From positions 38,085,430 to 38,149,429 of the forward strand of contig CM056588.1 of NCBI GenBank assembly GCA_029721435.1: 64,000 nucleotides of DNA, written 5' to 3'. How positions within the stretch are numbered: position 1 is the first letter of the stretch; every line of letters begins with the position of its first letter. This document shows, one piece after another, positions 12,300 to 25,400 of this stretch. The DNA is from Gymnothorax reevesii. Lineage: Eukaryota > Chordata > Actinopteri > Anguilliformes > Muraenidae. Position numbers and translations under genes: made by a program. The notes beneath the pieces are model-generated. The model ran no database searches. It was not told where the DNA came from and saw nothing but the letters and a program-made list of their open reading frames with translations.

Positions 12300-12960
12300 A
12301 AGGCGCGCGCACTGCCCCCCAGAGGCGAAATTCTTGTGTTTTCCGATATTTGCCGCTAGATGGTACTGCGGTAGCGCTGCCGCCGAAAGAAACTGAAAAC
12401 TCCGATGGCCGAAGGACAACAGCTGTGAGAACCTACGTAGACGCTTTGACTTCCGGAGTGCCATGTGGAATGACTGAAGACGATTTTCGGCTGTCGATTG
12501 CGAAGATTATCAATGTGAAATGATAAGTCTTGCTTTCCATTGTTTTCCCAAAGATCCTTACGGGTAATCATTCGCAAAAATGGAGAAATCATTAAAGTCC
12601 TTTCCTGTGGGAGCTATTGTGGCACTTTCTTATGGACCGGCTAAAAAAGATTTGTTTTTCCTGCTAAGCGAGGACATTCATTTTAAAAGCTGCAAATCCC
12701 AACCACCGAAATAATTTAAATTTACATTTACATTATTATGCTTGTGAGTTTGAGCGGGCCTATAAAATACAGCGACCAAATTTAATTATTTCAGTGATAG
12801 GGTATTTTTTCTCGGCAAGGAAATGGAAGCAGGATTCCCCTTTGTTGAAATGTGATTGTGGCTGAAATTAAATTTTCTGTGCATTAAGCCATAAATATTT
12901 GTCTCTGTTTCGTTGAAACCGGATGGTACTCAAGTTCTACTACATGTGCACTCATATGCA
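12300..12960. other. intergenic stretch, GC-rich then AT-rich, nothing assigned
   Basis: 12300-12520 is unusually rich in CpG for this window, with an open frame of 111 codons at 12188-12523 that resembles no family I know. The rest is AT-rich. Confidence 0.35.
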
Positions 12961-12962
12961 GA

Positions 12963-12963
<1 letters not shown>

Positions 12964-13003
<40 letters not shown>
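12964..13003. repeat. (CA)n microsatellite
   Basis: About twenty uninterrupted CA units followed by a short (GA)n. Confidence 0.97.
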
Positions 13004-13005
<2 letters not shown>

Positions 13006-13139
13006 AGAGAGAAAGACACTATATTATAGAGAAACTCCCAATGCCAACGTGTGAAATTCTGTACGTTATTAATGTCCAAATGGAACAAACCAAAATTAGT
13101 AAATCATTTAAGTAAAATTTGTTTTCCTCCAAATCAAGA

Positions 13140-13545
13140 ATTCACAATAAACTGCACGCTTGGTTTAATATTTGGTGCAACTGCCTCTGAGGGAGGATAG
13201 CTGCATTGCATCTTTTCATAAACAATTTGAGAAAGTGAACGCACTCATTTGGAGAAACCTGAACCATCCGTCTATGCCTTTCAAGATCAGTCACCACTGG
13301 GCTTGCGCTAATCAAGGCGCTCTTCAGAACAGGTCGTAGGTTATGATCAGATTTAGGTCTGATGGCTGAGGTTGCCACTGCAGACCAATAATCTTGCTGT
13401 TCTGAAACCAATCCTGTCTGGATATCTGAGGTGTGCTGTGGATCTTTGTCTAACTGGAAAGTCCTTCTACAGCCAAGTCTCAGCGTTCCGGCAGAGGCAA
13501 CCAGTATTTTGCCAAAATCGACAAATAACTAGCGGAATCCATGGA
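13140..13545 (-). mobile_element. degenerate DNA transposon fragment
   Basis: The style and vocabulary (tttcataaacaatttgagaa, ccaataatcttgctgttctg) resemble decayed Tc1-like coding DNA on the minus strand, but I could not place conserved transposase motifs. Confidence 0.3.
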
Positions 13546-13548
13546 GCC

Positions 13549-13938
13549 AATGTTTAGAAAACCCCTCCTGGACTACCACTTTTCCTGAATGTTTTAGATC
13601 TCTCTCTCTCTGCTCCAGTTCAGATGATTCAAACGATCTGGTCAGCATCAACGCCTGAAGCTGGTTGATCTTGAGTGGATCACTTGAATCAGTAGTGCTG
13701 GAACAGGGATTGATGTAAGACATACAGGTACTACTCGGAAAATTAGAATATCGTGTAAAAGTCGGTTTATTTTAGCAATTCAACATAAAAGGTAAAACTA
13801 ATATATTTTATTGACTCATTACATGCAAAGTGAGATATCTCAAGCAATTGTTTGTTGTAATTTTGGTGATTATGATTTACAGCTCATTAAAACCTGTACA
13901 GGACAAGAGGAACTCCAGGAGTAGTTTGGGGAAACACT
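13549..13938. mobile_element. hAT-type MITE carrying a 169-base insertion
   Basis: Same family as 11676: a ctctgctccagttcagatgattcaaacgat core and its inverse, right end gtttggggaaacac. An insert at 13728-13896 (starting gtactactcggaaaattaga) is flanked by TACAG on both sides (13723-13727 and 13897-13901). Confidence 0.65.
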
Positions 13939-14170
13939 ACATTAAGCCATTATAGCCCCCAAAATATCACTGATCCACCACCATATTTCACTGTACGCAT
14001 GAGGCACCTATCCTTGCATGTATCTTGGTTTTACACCAAATTTGCTGATGCTATATCTGACCAAAATGTTAATTTTTTGGCCTCATCTCACCACAACTGA
14101 ACATGCTCATCTGATGAAAAGGTGCTGTTAGCTTGTTAGCTTTCAGAGCATAGTTGTAAATGGCTCTTCA

Positions 14171-14450
14171 GAGCTGATGAGTTAGCTCACTTGGTTAAGA
14201 CGCCGCATTGCGGTAGGTTCAATCCCCAGTCATACCAGCCGGCAGTGGTCGGCAGCTTTTTCGCAACGCAGAGATTGCTTTGCGTTGCAGGGAATGCACA
14301 TTGGGAAAGGACTACTGGGATAGGATAATTAAAATAGTTGCTTTGTTCCTTGCTGTAGGCGCCTCCTGTTGGCCAACTGGGCGCTTGTCAGCAAGATTCT
14401 TAGCTTGCTCATGTTCGGGTATCCTCCGCCCTTGTTCTGAACTGGCGAAG
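14171..14450 (+). repeat. tRNA-derived SINE
   Basis: A pol III promoter can be read: box A-like gttagctcacttgg (14181-14194) and box B-like ggttcaatcccc (about 14216-14227), spaced as in a tRNA. The tRNA part does not fold into a full cloverleaf with a clear acceptor stem, so it is a SINE head, not a tRNA gene. Confidence 0.7.
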
Positions 14451-14479
14451 TTTCTGCCAATGAGTGTAAAGAAGTAGTG

Positions 14480-17400
14480 GCTTGTTAAAGGAATGTCAAA
14501 TGTCAAATCACCTTCACATAAGAAACCCAGACTACTCAGGGAAAAAATCAGTCAGAGGCAGAGAAGTTAATATTCAAGCCAAAGTCCGTTTACTTTTTTG
14601 CAAAAAAGGATCCCCACATACAGAAGCTCAGGTCAAGATGGAGGATAAGGACAGTTTCTGATTCTGTGGCTTTTATAGGAAAACATATTGACGTTCTTCT
14701 CCCCCCCGCGCTGTTTTACACATCATGGCATCTGCTGGAATGCTTTCGCAGACGCGCGTAGTCCACGTCAGGCGCGTAGCCCACGTCAAGCCACCCCGTG
14801 GTATGCGCAATAGGCAGGTGGTTTTCTTATCATCTCCTAGGCCTATCTCACCCAGGCTCCCCCGTGTCCATCTCCTGGTAAAACAAAAGACTAGAAGAGA
14901 CACACACTGCTCTTGTTTATGGTCCTGAGCTCTGCTTGGTCCTAGATAAGCTACATGCCATGACGCACTGGAATTCACCGTTATGCAGGCCCCTGCTAAA
15001 TAAAAAATATGGTAGCACACACACTCTGGGCCTATGATCTGAAGCAAAATATGTGCAAGCAAGGATAATCAATTAATAATAATGAATCAATAAACAATCA
15101 AATGGAACCAAATAAGCAATTAATAATGATTAAATGAATCAAATAAAAAAAATGTTTCCACAGACTGACAGGCCCGTGCTTCGGAGGAGAGCCGTGAACT
15201 GTCTCGCTCTCCCGAAGCTGGCAACATGGGGTCGCATATGTGCAAGTCTTGTACATAGTTCTAGAATTGGGCTTTCCAGATTTGGCTGGGATTGGAGGTG
15301 CCAAATTTACAAAAAAAAAAGTAAATGGCTCTCCTATTGCCAAAGTATTACAAAAAAATTGCATGTAGGCAATGAAGCACCTTTACATGCTGCTAAAGTC
15401 AGAAAGGGCGAGCTTTCTTAGGGTTGGCCAACATAAGCAAAAAGAAGGTGTAGCATTGACTGCAATGAGCAGGATTTAACCCCATATTAATTGCACACAC
15501 TGCAAACACAGCCTTTCAAATATGCTCAAACAAGCCCCGCAGTTTGAATTTGAATTTGTGTGAGTACTTGGAAAGTGCATTGGCCATCTTTCGAAAGAGA
15601 CAATCTAGCAATGTGTCAGACTCGGTGCTCAGTTGAACTGATATAATAAGATGTAATCCATTCAGAGACTGCAATTCCTAGGTGTGGTAATATAACATTA
15701 TCAATAAAAGCACTCAGAGAATGCTTACCTCTGCCAATGCCCGACAGTCCCCCTCATGTCTGGGACACAAACAAGTAGTGTAATTATGTACCACCACACA
15801 AGTAAATATAAAATTCCTGGATGCAGACTTTGATCTGGATCACTCCCAAAATGAAATCAACTCTAAGTTGGAGAGACGCACTTCTCATAAAAATTTAATA
15901 GAAAGCAGTCCATAACTTTTTCCATAATGTTGCTAACAATCAAACAAATATACGTACTCACAAACTGCAGGTAAAGCGCAACCTCCTTGGTGGAGGTAGC
16001 AACTGAAAGCCGGATTGGAGAAACTCATAACAGTCTAACTTGAGCTTTGATTCAATATTTTATCTGAATTGATCAAAGTAAAAGAAATCCAACTGGACTA
16101 TCATCAAGTGACTTTGCATTGGCCAAATTGCAATGACTGGAAGAAAGCAAAAGTTTTCATATTTAATTTATTTCGGTGTTGTGCAGTTGGAGTTATGAAA
16201 GACCTGCAGTCACCTCAACTTTAAACCTAAAGAAACTCTCAACCTGTTCCAGAGTAAATTTGCCTGGTTAAAAATCAAACAACCTATACACTGAATAACT
16301 ATTCACCCTCTAATGAAAGTAGAAATCACCAATAGACTACATCAACATGCAGTGCATGTGATTTTGCTGGGATCGCAATAATTTGAATAATTAACTGCTA
16401 AAATATCTGAAACTTTCTCTTAATTCTATCATCCTTTTGAGAATTTCTTCTGTAGTGCAATTAAGTCTGAGATCCCAATTTTTTCCCCAAAATGTTTTAA
16501 CCATTAGAATGACTGGTACATCTTCTCAGGTGCGGTGAACCATACCTAACATTGGTGTAAAAAGGCTTTACTTACTGTAAGCCAAGTGCACAAACTTTGT
16601 GGATAACAGTTCACAATATTCAAGAGACATACTAATGTTTGAATTCATCATTAATGCGGATTGGAAAAAGCCTCATAACTCTGTGATACAAAGAATTCTA
16701 CTGATTACGACTGATCATTGCAGCAGAGCAAATCTATATGCAGATTCTAATCAGGCACAAGAGACTGGAACCGGCTGAGAGTAATTTTGCATTAAACGGT
16801 GAGTTTACTGCCGGTTTTTCATGCCTCCATCGGCACGAGACTAGTTTATTTATATGTAGCCTTTTATTATGAATCGCAGCTTACTTAACTGAAAAACAAA
16901 CAAACAAACAAACAAAAAACACAAAATCCTCTATTTCAGATGGGTTGGATTGTCTAACTGGCTATTGCTACGTGGCAGCCCATCCGCGGAAAAAGGATGT
17001 ATATTTCCTTTTTGTCCCCTAATGGCAACAAATTACATTTAAAGTAATCGTCCTTGCCGAAACCTACGAAAATATCACATTGCACATGATGGGGCTGCAA
17101 ACTCAGCACTAGCATAGGTGGCAGTGGGCTTTGCTTTGGATCTTCCTGCTAAAATAGGTCAAACATCCGAGAAAATGGTGCATACTGGTGCAACTCACAA
17201 ATATAGGAAGCGAACAACACATCCTCGCAAGACGCTGTTTCATTGTTGGTTTCTGTGAGGAAACGCTGTGTGATGACAGTTTCTCATATTCCCGTGCAGT
17301 ACCTTCAAACTCCCTCATTTTATCTACATACCCCATCACTTTCAGCACCAAATATGCAATTACGGCACCCTGATCCAAACCACACCTACCCAACTGACTC

Positions 17401-18056
17401 TGTCCATTGGTGTATTTACACGCCACTAATCTCATACACAGACTCGATTCATTCATTGCGCACTGACAACTTGTGCAACAGAGTGAAATACCAAACTCAC
17501 TGTAGCCTCCTAAATGGTAAAAACTAAATAGACTAGCTATAAAAACAGTCTACACCACTGGGTATAATTTAACACTATGTTCTGCTTAATCTTTTAAAGA
17601 AATTAGAAATGTATTTATATGCAGCATGTGACTCCTCTTCCGATAAAACAACGACTGCATGAGGGGAAACTCCGCTAAACTCGTTGACATAGATAGAAAT
17701 TGAGTACATTTCAATAGCAGTGAAGGTGCAAATTTCTATGTGTTCACGATGCATTACACTGTAAAATTGTCAATATAGTATTTTTCCCGCACGGTTGGAT
17801 CTGATTACGAAGATATTCCTCATTGAAGGATGTGTAGATTTATAGCCAATCAAAAATGTATCAAAAGTGCTAATCCAATCCTGCAGGCGCTCTCTCACTC
17901 TTGCTCTCTAAGCAACTCGCCCTCCCTCCCTCACTCATTTTCGAAAGAGCTCCCTCGCACCAATTGCAAATATGCCAGCCGTGAAAAAGATGCCGCGGAT
18001 TGGACCAGGCGCCCTCGAATGATCACCGAGGAAATTTGGTGTACTGAGTGTGTGCT

Positions 18057-18105
<49 letters not shown>

Positions 18106-19270
18106 GAACCAATTGCTAATCATCATGATAGGATATAGTCATTGGAGCAGTGTTGAATGACAATGGGACCGTGAGAACTGCTGAACAAGTGGTGAGTTTT
18201 GGCTGGTAAATGTAGCGTAATTACTGGCATACAAATCCGGGTATGAGGAGGGGGGTCTTTTATTTTTGTTAGTTATTAAAAGAATTGTTATTGTTAATGA
18301 ATTTAACAGTTGCTAAGGGATGTAAATTGTAGTCTAGTAAGTACGGCAAAAAAGAGGACGAAGAAATGAAAAGGGTTACCTTTGACACGAAATTAAGTTG
18401 AACATAAGCAAATCAACTCGATACTAAATAAGATCCACTCCACTTAAAACATTTTTGTAACATTTGAAAACAATGGAACGATGTTTAAAACAACGCAGTG
18501 CAACGCAATAAATGTATCATAACGGACGGACATTAAACGGAGTGAGTGTTTTCGAGCTGCTTGATTAGGTCGAGATATTCCTGCCAGTAAGCTGAATAGC
18601 TGGCATAGCACCTATCGTTGAATGTACGGTCATATACAGAAATATAACTGCATTGGGAAGAATTCAAAGTCATTTGATACAAATTCTACAATTCTAATCA
18701 TCAGAAAAAGAAATGCGCACTCATTGACGTTACTGGTGCGTGGAGCTGGGTTGTGTTACCAAGCTTGTCTCGAATTATCGTCAACAATTTAATTATTCAT
18801 TCCCTTATTTGTTGGCAAACTGATGTGTATCTTATCAGCATGTATTGGATTCCCCGGATATAACAACCTGCATGGAACATTTGAGACAAAACCACCAGCG
18901 ACTGGATTAAACAAAAATAAGCGGTCTCCATCTTGGCATCAATTCACTGTTCAGTAGTTTCCTCATGATTACAAGTCAGTCGCTTGAACTTGACTAAAAC
19001 TCTGCCTGTTCTGTGCGCCCTCTGTTGCACTCCAAACCGTTCTTCGCTTGTGATGCGCAATGCATTATCTTATATGCAGAAATAACGCGTGGTATTTCCG
19101 ACAGAGACTATAAAGCTGGCCAGCACTACCTAACGAATGAATATTATTCAATGAAATTCAGTCTACGGGAGGCGAACCAACCATTCCCCCTGAAAGGTAA
19201 GTCAATAATTCCATTTCTTTTCGCGTGTAGCTGACGAGACCACAGAATCTATCGGGAGCGCAGAAGAGGG
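14480..19270. other. intergenic DNA upstream of fads2, with (GA)n at 18057-18102
   Basis: No exon recognised. A 129-codon minus-strand open frame at 14673-15062 has no recognisable domain. A pure GA run lies at about 18057-18102. ctataaagc near 19108 is a TATA-like motif about 160 bases before the fads2 ATG, so the promoter probably lies within the last few hundred bases; this is inference. Confidence 0.35.
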
Positions 19271-19477
19271 ATGGGAGGCGGAGGGGAACAGACGCAGTCA
19301 GAATCGAGCTGTGGACGGGGAGGCGGTGTTTTCACGTGGGAAGAGGTGCAGAGGCATTCCCACAAGGGGGATCAGTGGTTGGTAATCGACAGAAAGGTGT
19401 ACGACGTCAGCGGCTGGGTAAAAAGGCATCCAGGCGGAATCCGGGTGATCAGCCACTACGCTGGAGAGGACGCAACG
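19271..19477 (+). CDS. fads2: fads2 exon 1 (start, cytochrome b5 domain)
   Basis: Encodes residues 1-69, from a glycine-rich start to SHYAGEDAT, with the HPGG haem-binding motif. Donor GTAACC, phase 0. Confidence 0.96.
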
Positions 19478-22400
19478 GTAACCAGGCAACCTTTCCGTTG
19501 ATTCCCTCGTTTATGCTCTCCTTGAAGGTTCCATTTTCCAAAAAGAGGAAACAATCGCACGAAATCGAACCCTCCAGTGCACCTATGCTGAACGAAATAG
19601 ACTGGGGATATCCAAATATCATATATCCCCCGCAATGCAGTGCAGTATTCTAGTACCCTTCACATATTGGCTTAAACAGAGACGTGGTGCGACCTCACAG
19701 CAAGCATTGGGTAGGCTTTAACAGGGGACCCAGGCCTTTTTTAGGCAGTCTTAAGATTTGTTCAGATAAGATTTGTTTTCTCTTTCTTTCTTTTTTTTTT
19801 GGCGGGAGGGGGAGGGAAGGTGACAATACTTCATCACTTTTAATTGGTGTTTGAACATGGGAATTTACCATGACTGCCTGTCACTTAGTTCCAAAAAGGC
19901 ATCACTGTGGTACATTGCCATATGTTTCAATCACACAAATTATGTCTTCAATTATGCACTGAAGACACCCATTGCTTAAGTCTAGAAGGCAGGTCTTCAG
20001 CTGCAGTGTAGTATGGGGCCTCGGTTGCCCTTTATTTCACTTCATATTGCATTAAAAATTTTCAGCTGGGGACAGATCAGGACTGTGGTCTGGCCAGTCC
20101 ATCGCCCGCACTCTTGGCTTACACATCATGTAGTCAGTGCAGAATGTGGTTTGAGATCGTTTTGCTGGAAAATTCAGATGACGTCTAAAAGGCAACACAA
20201 GTTTCAGAAATCATGCTTGAGTTTATCGAGAAAAATTGAACTGACAATCAAATTTGTCGATTTAGTTGCGATGGGGGCAGTTACTTTTTTGCATTGAGCC
20301 AGGTAGGGTTGGACTGCTTTTTGCCTTCAATAAATTATATCATCATTTTAAAACTGCAATTTGTGTTGACTCAGGTTATATTTGTGTAACATGAAAACTA
20401 GTTTTATGATCTGAAAAATTAAATTGTGCCAAACATGCAAAAACAGAAGAAATCAGGGAGGGGGAAGGTACTTTTTTTACAGCACTGCTTGTATACTGTG
20501 CAATAATGCATGAAGTATTATCTTTTCATCTTTCCTGGGGCTCTATCTACCTTTAATTACATTATGCAATTGTTATTGGTATTATCTTGTCTCATGAGTT
20601 TTGGAAATTTTATTCTTCTAGGCATGCATAGCTATTTATGACATTATGTGGCTCAAAGTGACTAAGTAATGCCATTGAACATGAAAAATTCGAAAAAATG
20701 TACAGCTTATAATTTGGTTGGGAACAAAATGAGAATTCACAGACTTCTTGACAGAGTTTGAAATTTGCTGTTGTGCAATGGGAATGATACTGTGCTGAGA
20801 ATGATAGCTGATGGCAAGGATGATGGGGTTCTTCTTTGTGACCCGTTTTTAGGATGCTTTTGCCGCATTCCATCCTGAGTCTGACTTTGTGCGCAAGTTT
20901 TTGAAGCCACTGCTGATTGGTGAGCTGGCAAGCAATGAGCCCAGCCAAGACCGGGAGAAAAATGTAAGCTTTACACACTCTAACCTCACAATTAATTATG
21001 TATAGATGGGTTTGTGTGTCTACAAACAGAGAGGATACACGCACAACAAAAATGACTTCTTGGAACCATAAAACCCTATCGTATGGTCAAATCCCTCTCT
21101 CGGATGAGACGATAAACCGAGGTCCTGACTCACTGTTGTCATTAAAGATCCCAAGACACTCTTTGACAAGATGAAGGGGTTCCCCGGTGTCATGGCTAAA
21201 TTCCCAATTTGGCTCTTTCAATCTGCCAACTAATCATCCCCTGATTTAATTGGCTATGCAATTTGTCCTCTTCCTCTCCTCCTCAAGCTGATGAGTGATG
21301 AGGATTCTAGAGCAAAGTGGCTGCCGAAGCATCATCCAGGTGGTTGTTGCATTTTGCTGGTGGAGAGATGAGATTACCCCATATGTGTTGGGTTTTACGA
21401 AATGAACCAATCGCGAAAACCAGAGGAATGCAAAAAGGAGGCTTTATTACTGAAGGGGGAAACCCCCCCAACAGAGCTGGCAACAGTACAATGTCTGCAA
21501 TCCAAAAGCAAATTCCAATGGGCGTAATCCAGAGTCAGAACCAGGGCACCAATCACAAAATCGTAGTCAGGAAAAAAGAGGTCAAAAAACAAGAATGAGG
21601 TACAGTACAGGGAAAAGGCAAAACTTGAAGTCAAGGCGGTCCAGTCAGAAAGATAAATCACAATGAATCAAGGTGAAAATAAACGTGGCACAGGAAACAA
21701 GGAAGAACGATCTGACAAAGGAAGTGCATAAAACAGACATCTTATATACATCCGGGGAGAACACATGACTAGGGAGAACAGGTGCAATCAATGGTACAAT
21801 AATCAGGAGTGACACACGAGGAATAAACTAATTACATGAATTAAACAGTAATCAAAACGTAGACTGGGATCACGAGACAAACCTATGAACAGAACAACAG
21901 CTCCGGTCAAGGAGTAATAAAGTGCAAAGTAAAAAGAAAGGAAAGAGCAAAGTAAATGTGGAGATCCACAGAAAGTTGCAGCAGAGATGATTAGGGATAG
22001 GCAAGGAGGTGGAGACTAGAATTGGGCGACTGCTGAGAGATCGTTAGTCAATTAGTAAGTGCAGCTATACAATCTCGAGTGCATGTTAGTAAGTTAGTAA
22101 AAATATACAAGATTAGTGTGGTTAGTAATTAGCAAAAACAATAAACTGTTAGTATGTGTTAGTAAGACAGTAAAAGATAGAGGAAGGAAGAACACGAGAT
22201 AATGAAAGAAGGTTGAAACCCAGAAACCAATAAATCACCCGAATGAGTGACACACAAGACAAGGGACCATGAGCAAAGATACACACCTGACAAGACAGGG
22301 GAGACAAAGTGCAAGGCATGGAAAATAAACATGGCAAGGGTCTATGAAACATGGCAAAGACTAAGAATAAATCAGGACATGAAAAATAATTAAACAAGAA

Positions 22401-25400
22401 ATCTAAAATTACCAAAACACAATACATGAGCAGAGAATAGTCAAAAACAGGCAGTGGTCACTAAACACAAGAATCAATAATCATGGCAAGGCCAGGCACA
22501 GAACTTAACTAGACAGGGCAGGCAGACAAGCAGAATCACAACAATATGCCTATAAAGCACTTTGAGTTTATTCATTCATTCAAATATCATGGGTCTTCTG
22601 TGTTGTTTTTTGTAGAAAATAATGGGTTGAGTTTGCTTTAAAAACTTCTAGTGAAACCAAGCAAGTATATATTCTTTCGAGAGTTTACAGGCAGAAAAGT
22701 TGCTGGCGACAATTAATTACGTCCTATGGGGCAATATAAATGAGATCAAATACTCAGGTGTTCTGTTCAAAGACACTTTGCCTTGAAACTGTGCTCATAC
22801 TTCGATTGTCATGTGGTCGATGAACCCATCTATACATCTGCATCATTAAAGTTCCATTTATATGTTAAGAGGAAATAAGACATTCAATGTCATTATTATT
22901 ATTATTATTATTATCATGTATTTATGAATTTTTAAATTGTATTAATTTTTGTTCTATATAAATCTGTGTCTTCCTCTGTCCCAAGGCCGAGTTGACGCAG
23001 GCGTTCCGCGAACTGCGCGAGCGGATAGAGAGAGAGGGATTTTTTAAAACGAAGCTGCTGTTCTTTTGCCTCCACCTGGGGCATATTTTTTTTCTGGAGG
23101 CGCTGGCCTTCCTGCTGATTTGGGTTTGTGGAACAGGCTGGCTCCAGACGCTGTTGTGTTCTGTGATACTGGCCACCTCACAGGTATACCCATACCCATA
23201 AAGTTAGAGATACACCTAATCCATCAATATGGTCATACCCATCATCTCACAGAATCACTCATACCCATACGCTCACAGATACACTCCTACCCATACCCTA
23301 ACAGAATCACTCATACCCATATCCTCACAGATACACTTATACCCATAATTTTACAGATACACTCATACCTACTACCTCGCAGATTCACTCATTGACGTAA
23401 TATGACAGATACTGTCATATCCATTACCGTACAGATACGGTCATACCCATAACTTCTGAGGTACGCTCCTATCAATAATCTCACAGATAAACCTTATCCG
23501 TAACCTCATCAATATGGTCATACCCATTGCCTCATAGATATGGTCATGCCCATATCCTCACAGAAATACTCATACCCATAACCTCACAGATATACTCATA
23601 ACTATAACCTCTCAGATATGATCATACCCATAACCTCACAGTTACACAAATACCCATAACCTCAGAGATGCACTCAAAACTATATCCTCACAGATATACT
23701 CATATCTGTAACGTTACAAATACGGCCATACCCCAACCTCACAGATATGGTCATATTCACAACCTCACAGATACACCCATACCCACTAACCTCACAGATA
23801 TACTCATACCCATCACCTTACAGATTCGGTCATACCCATAACCAGACCGATACATCCATATCCATAACCTCACTGATGCGGTTATACCCAGAACCACTGA
23901 TACACTCATACCCATCACCAAACATTAATTAGAGTGTATTTTTCTTTGAAGTAAATCTCTTGTTATTAGTTCTCAGCTTTACACGCTGTTCTCTTCAGTC
24001 TCAGGCTGGATGGCTGCAGCATGACTTTGGCCACCTGTCTGTCTTCAGGAAGTCCCGCTGGAACCACCTGCTCCACAAGTTTATCATCGGACACCTTAAG
24101 GTAGAGCATATAAATGCAAGGACAGACATTTGTATATTTTTGCTGCTGTAAAGTCAGAAGTTTGGACATTCATTCCTACATTTTTCTTCTAATCAGATAT
24201 TCTACGAAAAAAATCACAATTTTTCAAAAAGGAAATCTAAATCGTAAACTCATCAGCGGAACCATCATTTGCATTGATAGTCGTTGAGCGTACTAAATTT
24301 CTTTCAACAACCGCAGCCATATGGTTCATTGAGTTCACACCAGAACGTCTGTAGAAATTCTCAGAGAGATGCTGCATTTGTTTTGCTTTTTCTTGACCTT
24401 TGTAATAAGTGCAAAATTAGCTGGGTATTAATTCACTTGTGGAAAAATGGAAAGAATGTGTTTGTCTGTTTATTTTACCAAATGTATATTCTTTTTCAAC
24501 TTCCAAAATTCTGACAATTTACATCTGCCAATTTACTTTTTATTACCCCTCAGCCCTAAAGGCTGACGGGGTATTGCTATCCTTCATGCGGTTGGGCGGG
24601 CGGGCGGGCGGGCGTCTCCAAAAACTTCAACATCGAGCTGAGGGGTATTCCGTGCATTGCACGCCTATTTTTATTTTGTGCTATCTGAGGTTATTTACAG
24701 AAGTTCAACCACTGAAATGTATCTAGAAAACTGAGTGCTGCAACTCAACCACAGTTTGTCCAAACATCTGACTGGTACTATACGTCCAAAGCTCTGTTTG
24801 AGGTCTGCTGATGGGATTGTCCCGTGGAGTTAGTTTTGATCACAGTAACCGGCCCCCAGGGAGCGATGATGCCAGCATGATTTTCAATCCTGTAAAGCAT
24901 GACGTGCTCCTGGCTTTAGGGATTCCCATGGGCGGGTAGCGTTTAAACTGGCTGAGAAGGGAGGACTCATTCCAGTCACTTACTGCATCCATCCGACCTC
25001 AAATCTGTGTCACCCGGAAATCAGTCATCGTCTACCTGTAAGGACATTCAAATCCATTAGAAAAAGGGTTGCTTCAGCAAGGATACACGAGTGCGTCCTT
25101 TGTTAAAGTACTTTTTCCAGAACTTATGGTGTGTGAATAATGAATCCCTGAATCCCTTTTTCCCCATCTGCTGCGTGTAAAAATTATTGGCCCTAAATCA
25201 AGGCTTTAAAGAGCGAGGACACCCTGTTCGTCATTATGCTGTCTTGACAGCTCTCTCCTCTATGTGGAAAGCAAATACCCTTTCCTCAAGGATGATCTTG
25301 GCATTGCTTTAGAGGAGTTGCCTTGGGTAATTTAGAGTTCAGATTCCAAAGTAGTTAAACGAATTGGACTCTGTAACTCTCAAGTTGAGTGGGGCTACCC

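Noticed and set aside
12188..12523. 111-codon open frame as a gene
   Set aside because: It starts inside a MITE and shows no known motif.
14181..14250. True tRNA gene
   Set aside because: A- and B-box-like sequences are present, but the arms do not pair as a tRNA and the sequence runs on into a SINE body.
14673..15062. 129-codon open frame on the minus strand as a gene
   Set aside because: No recognisable domain and no splice context; a long frame by chance in GC-richer DNA.
17830..18138. Arg/Glu-rich protein
   Set aside because: Translation of a (GA)n microsatellite.
23184..23935. CRISPR-like array of short repeats
   Set aside because: Units are directly adjacent and degenerate without unique spacers, and the array sits in a fish gene intron; it is a minisatellite.
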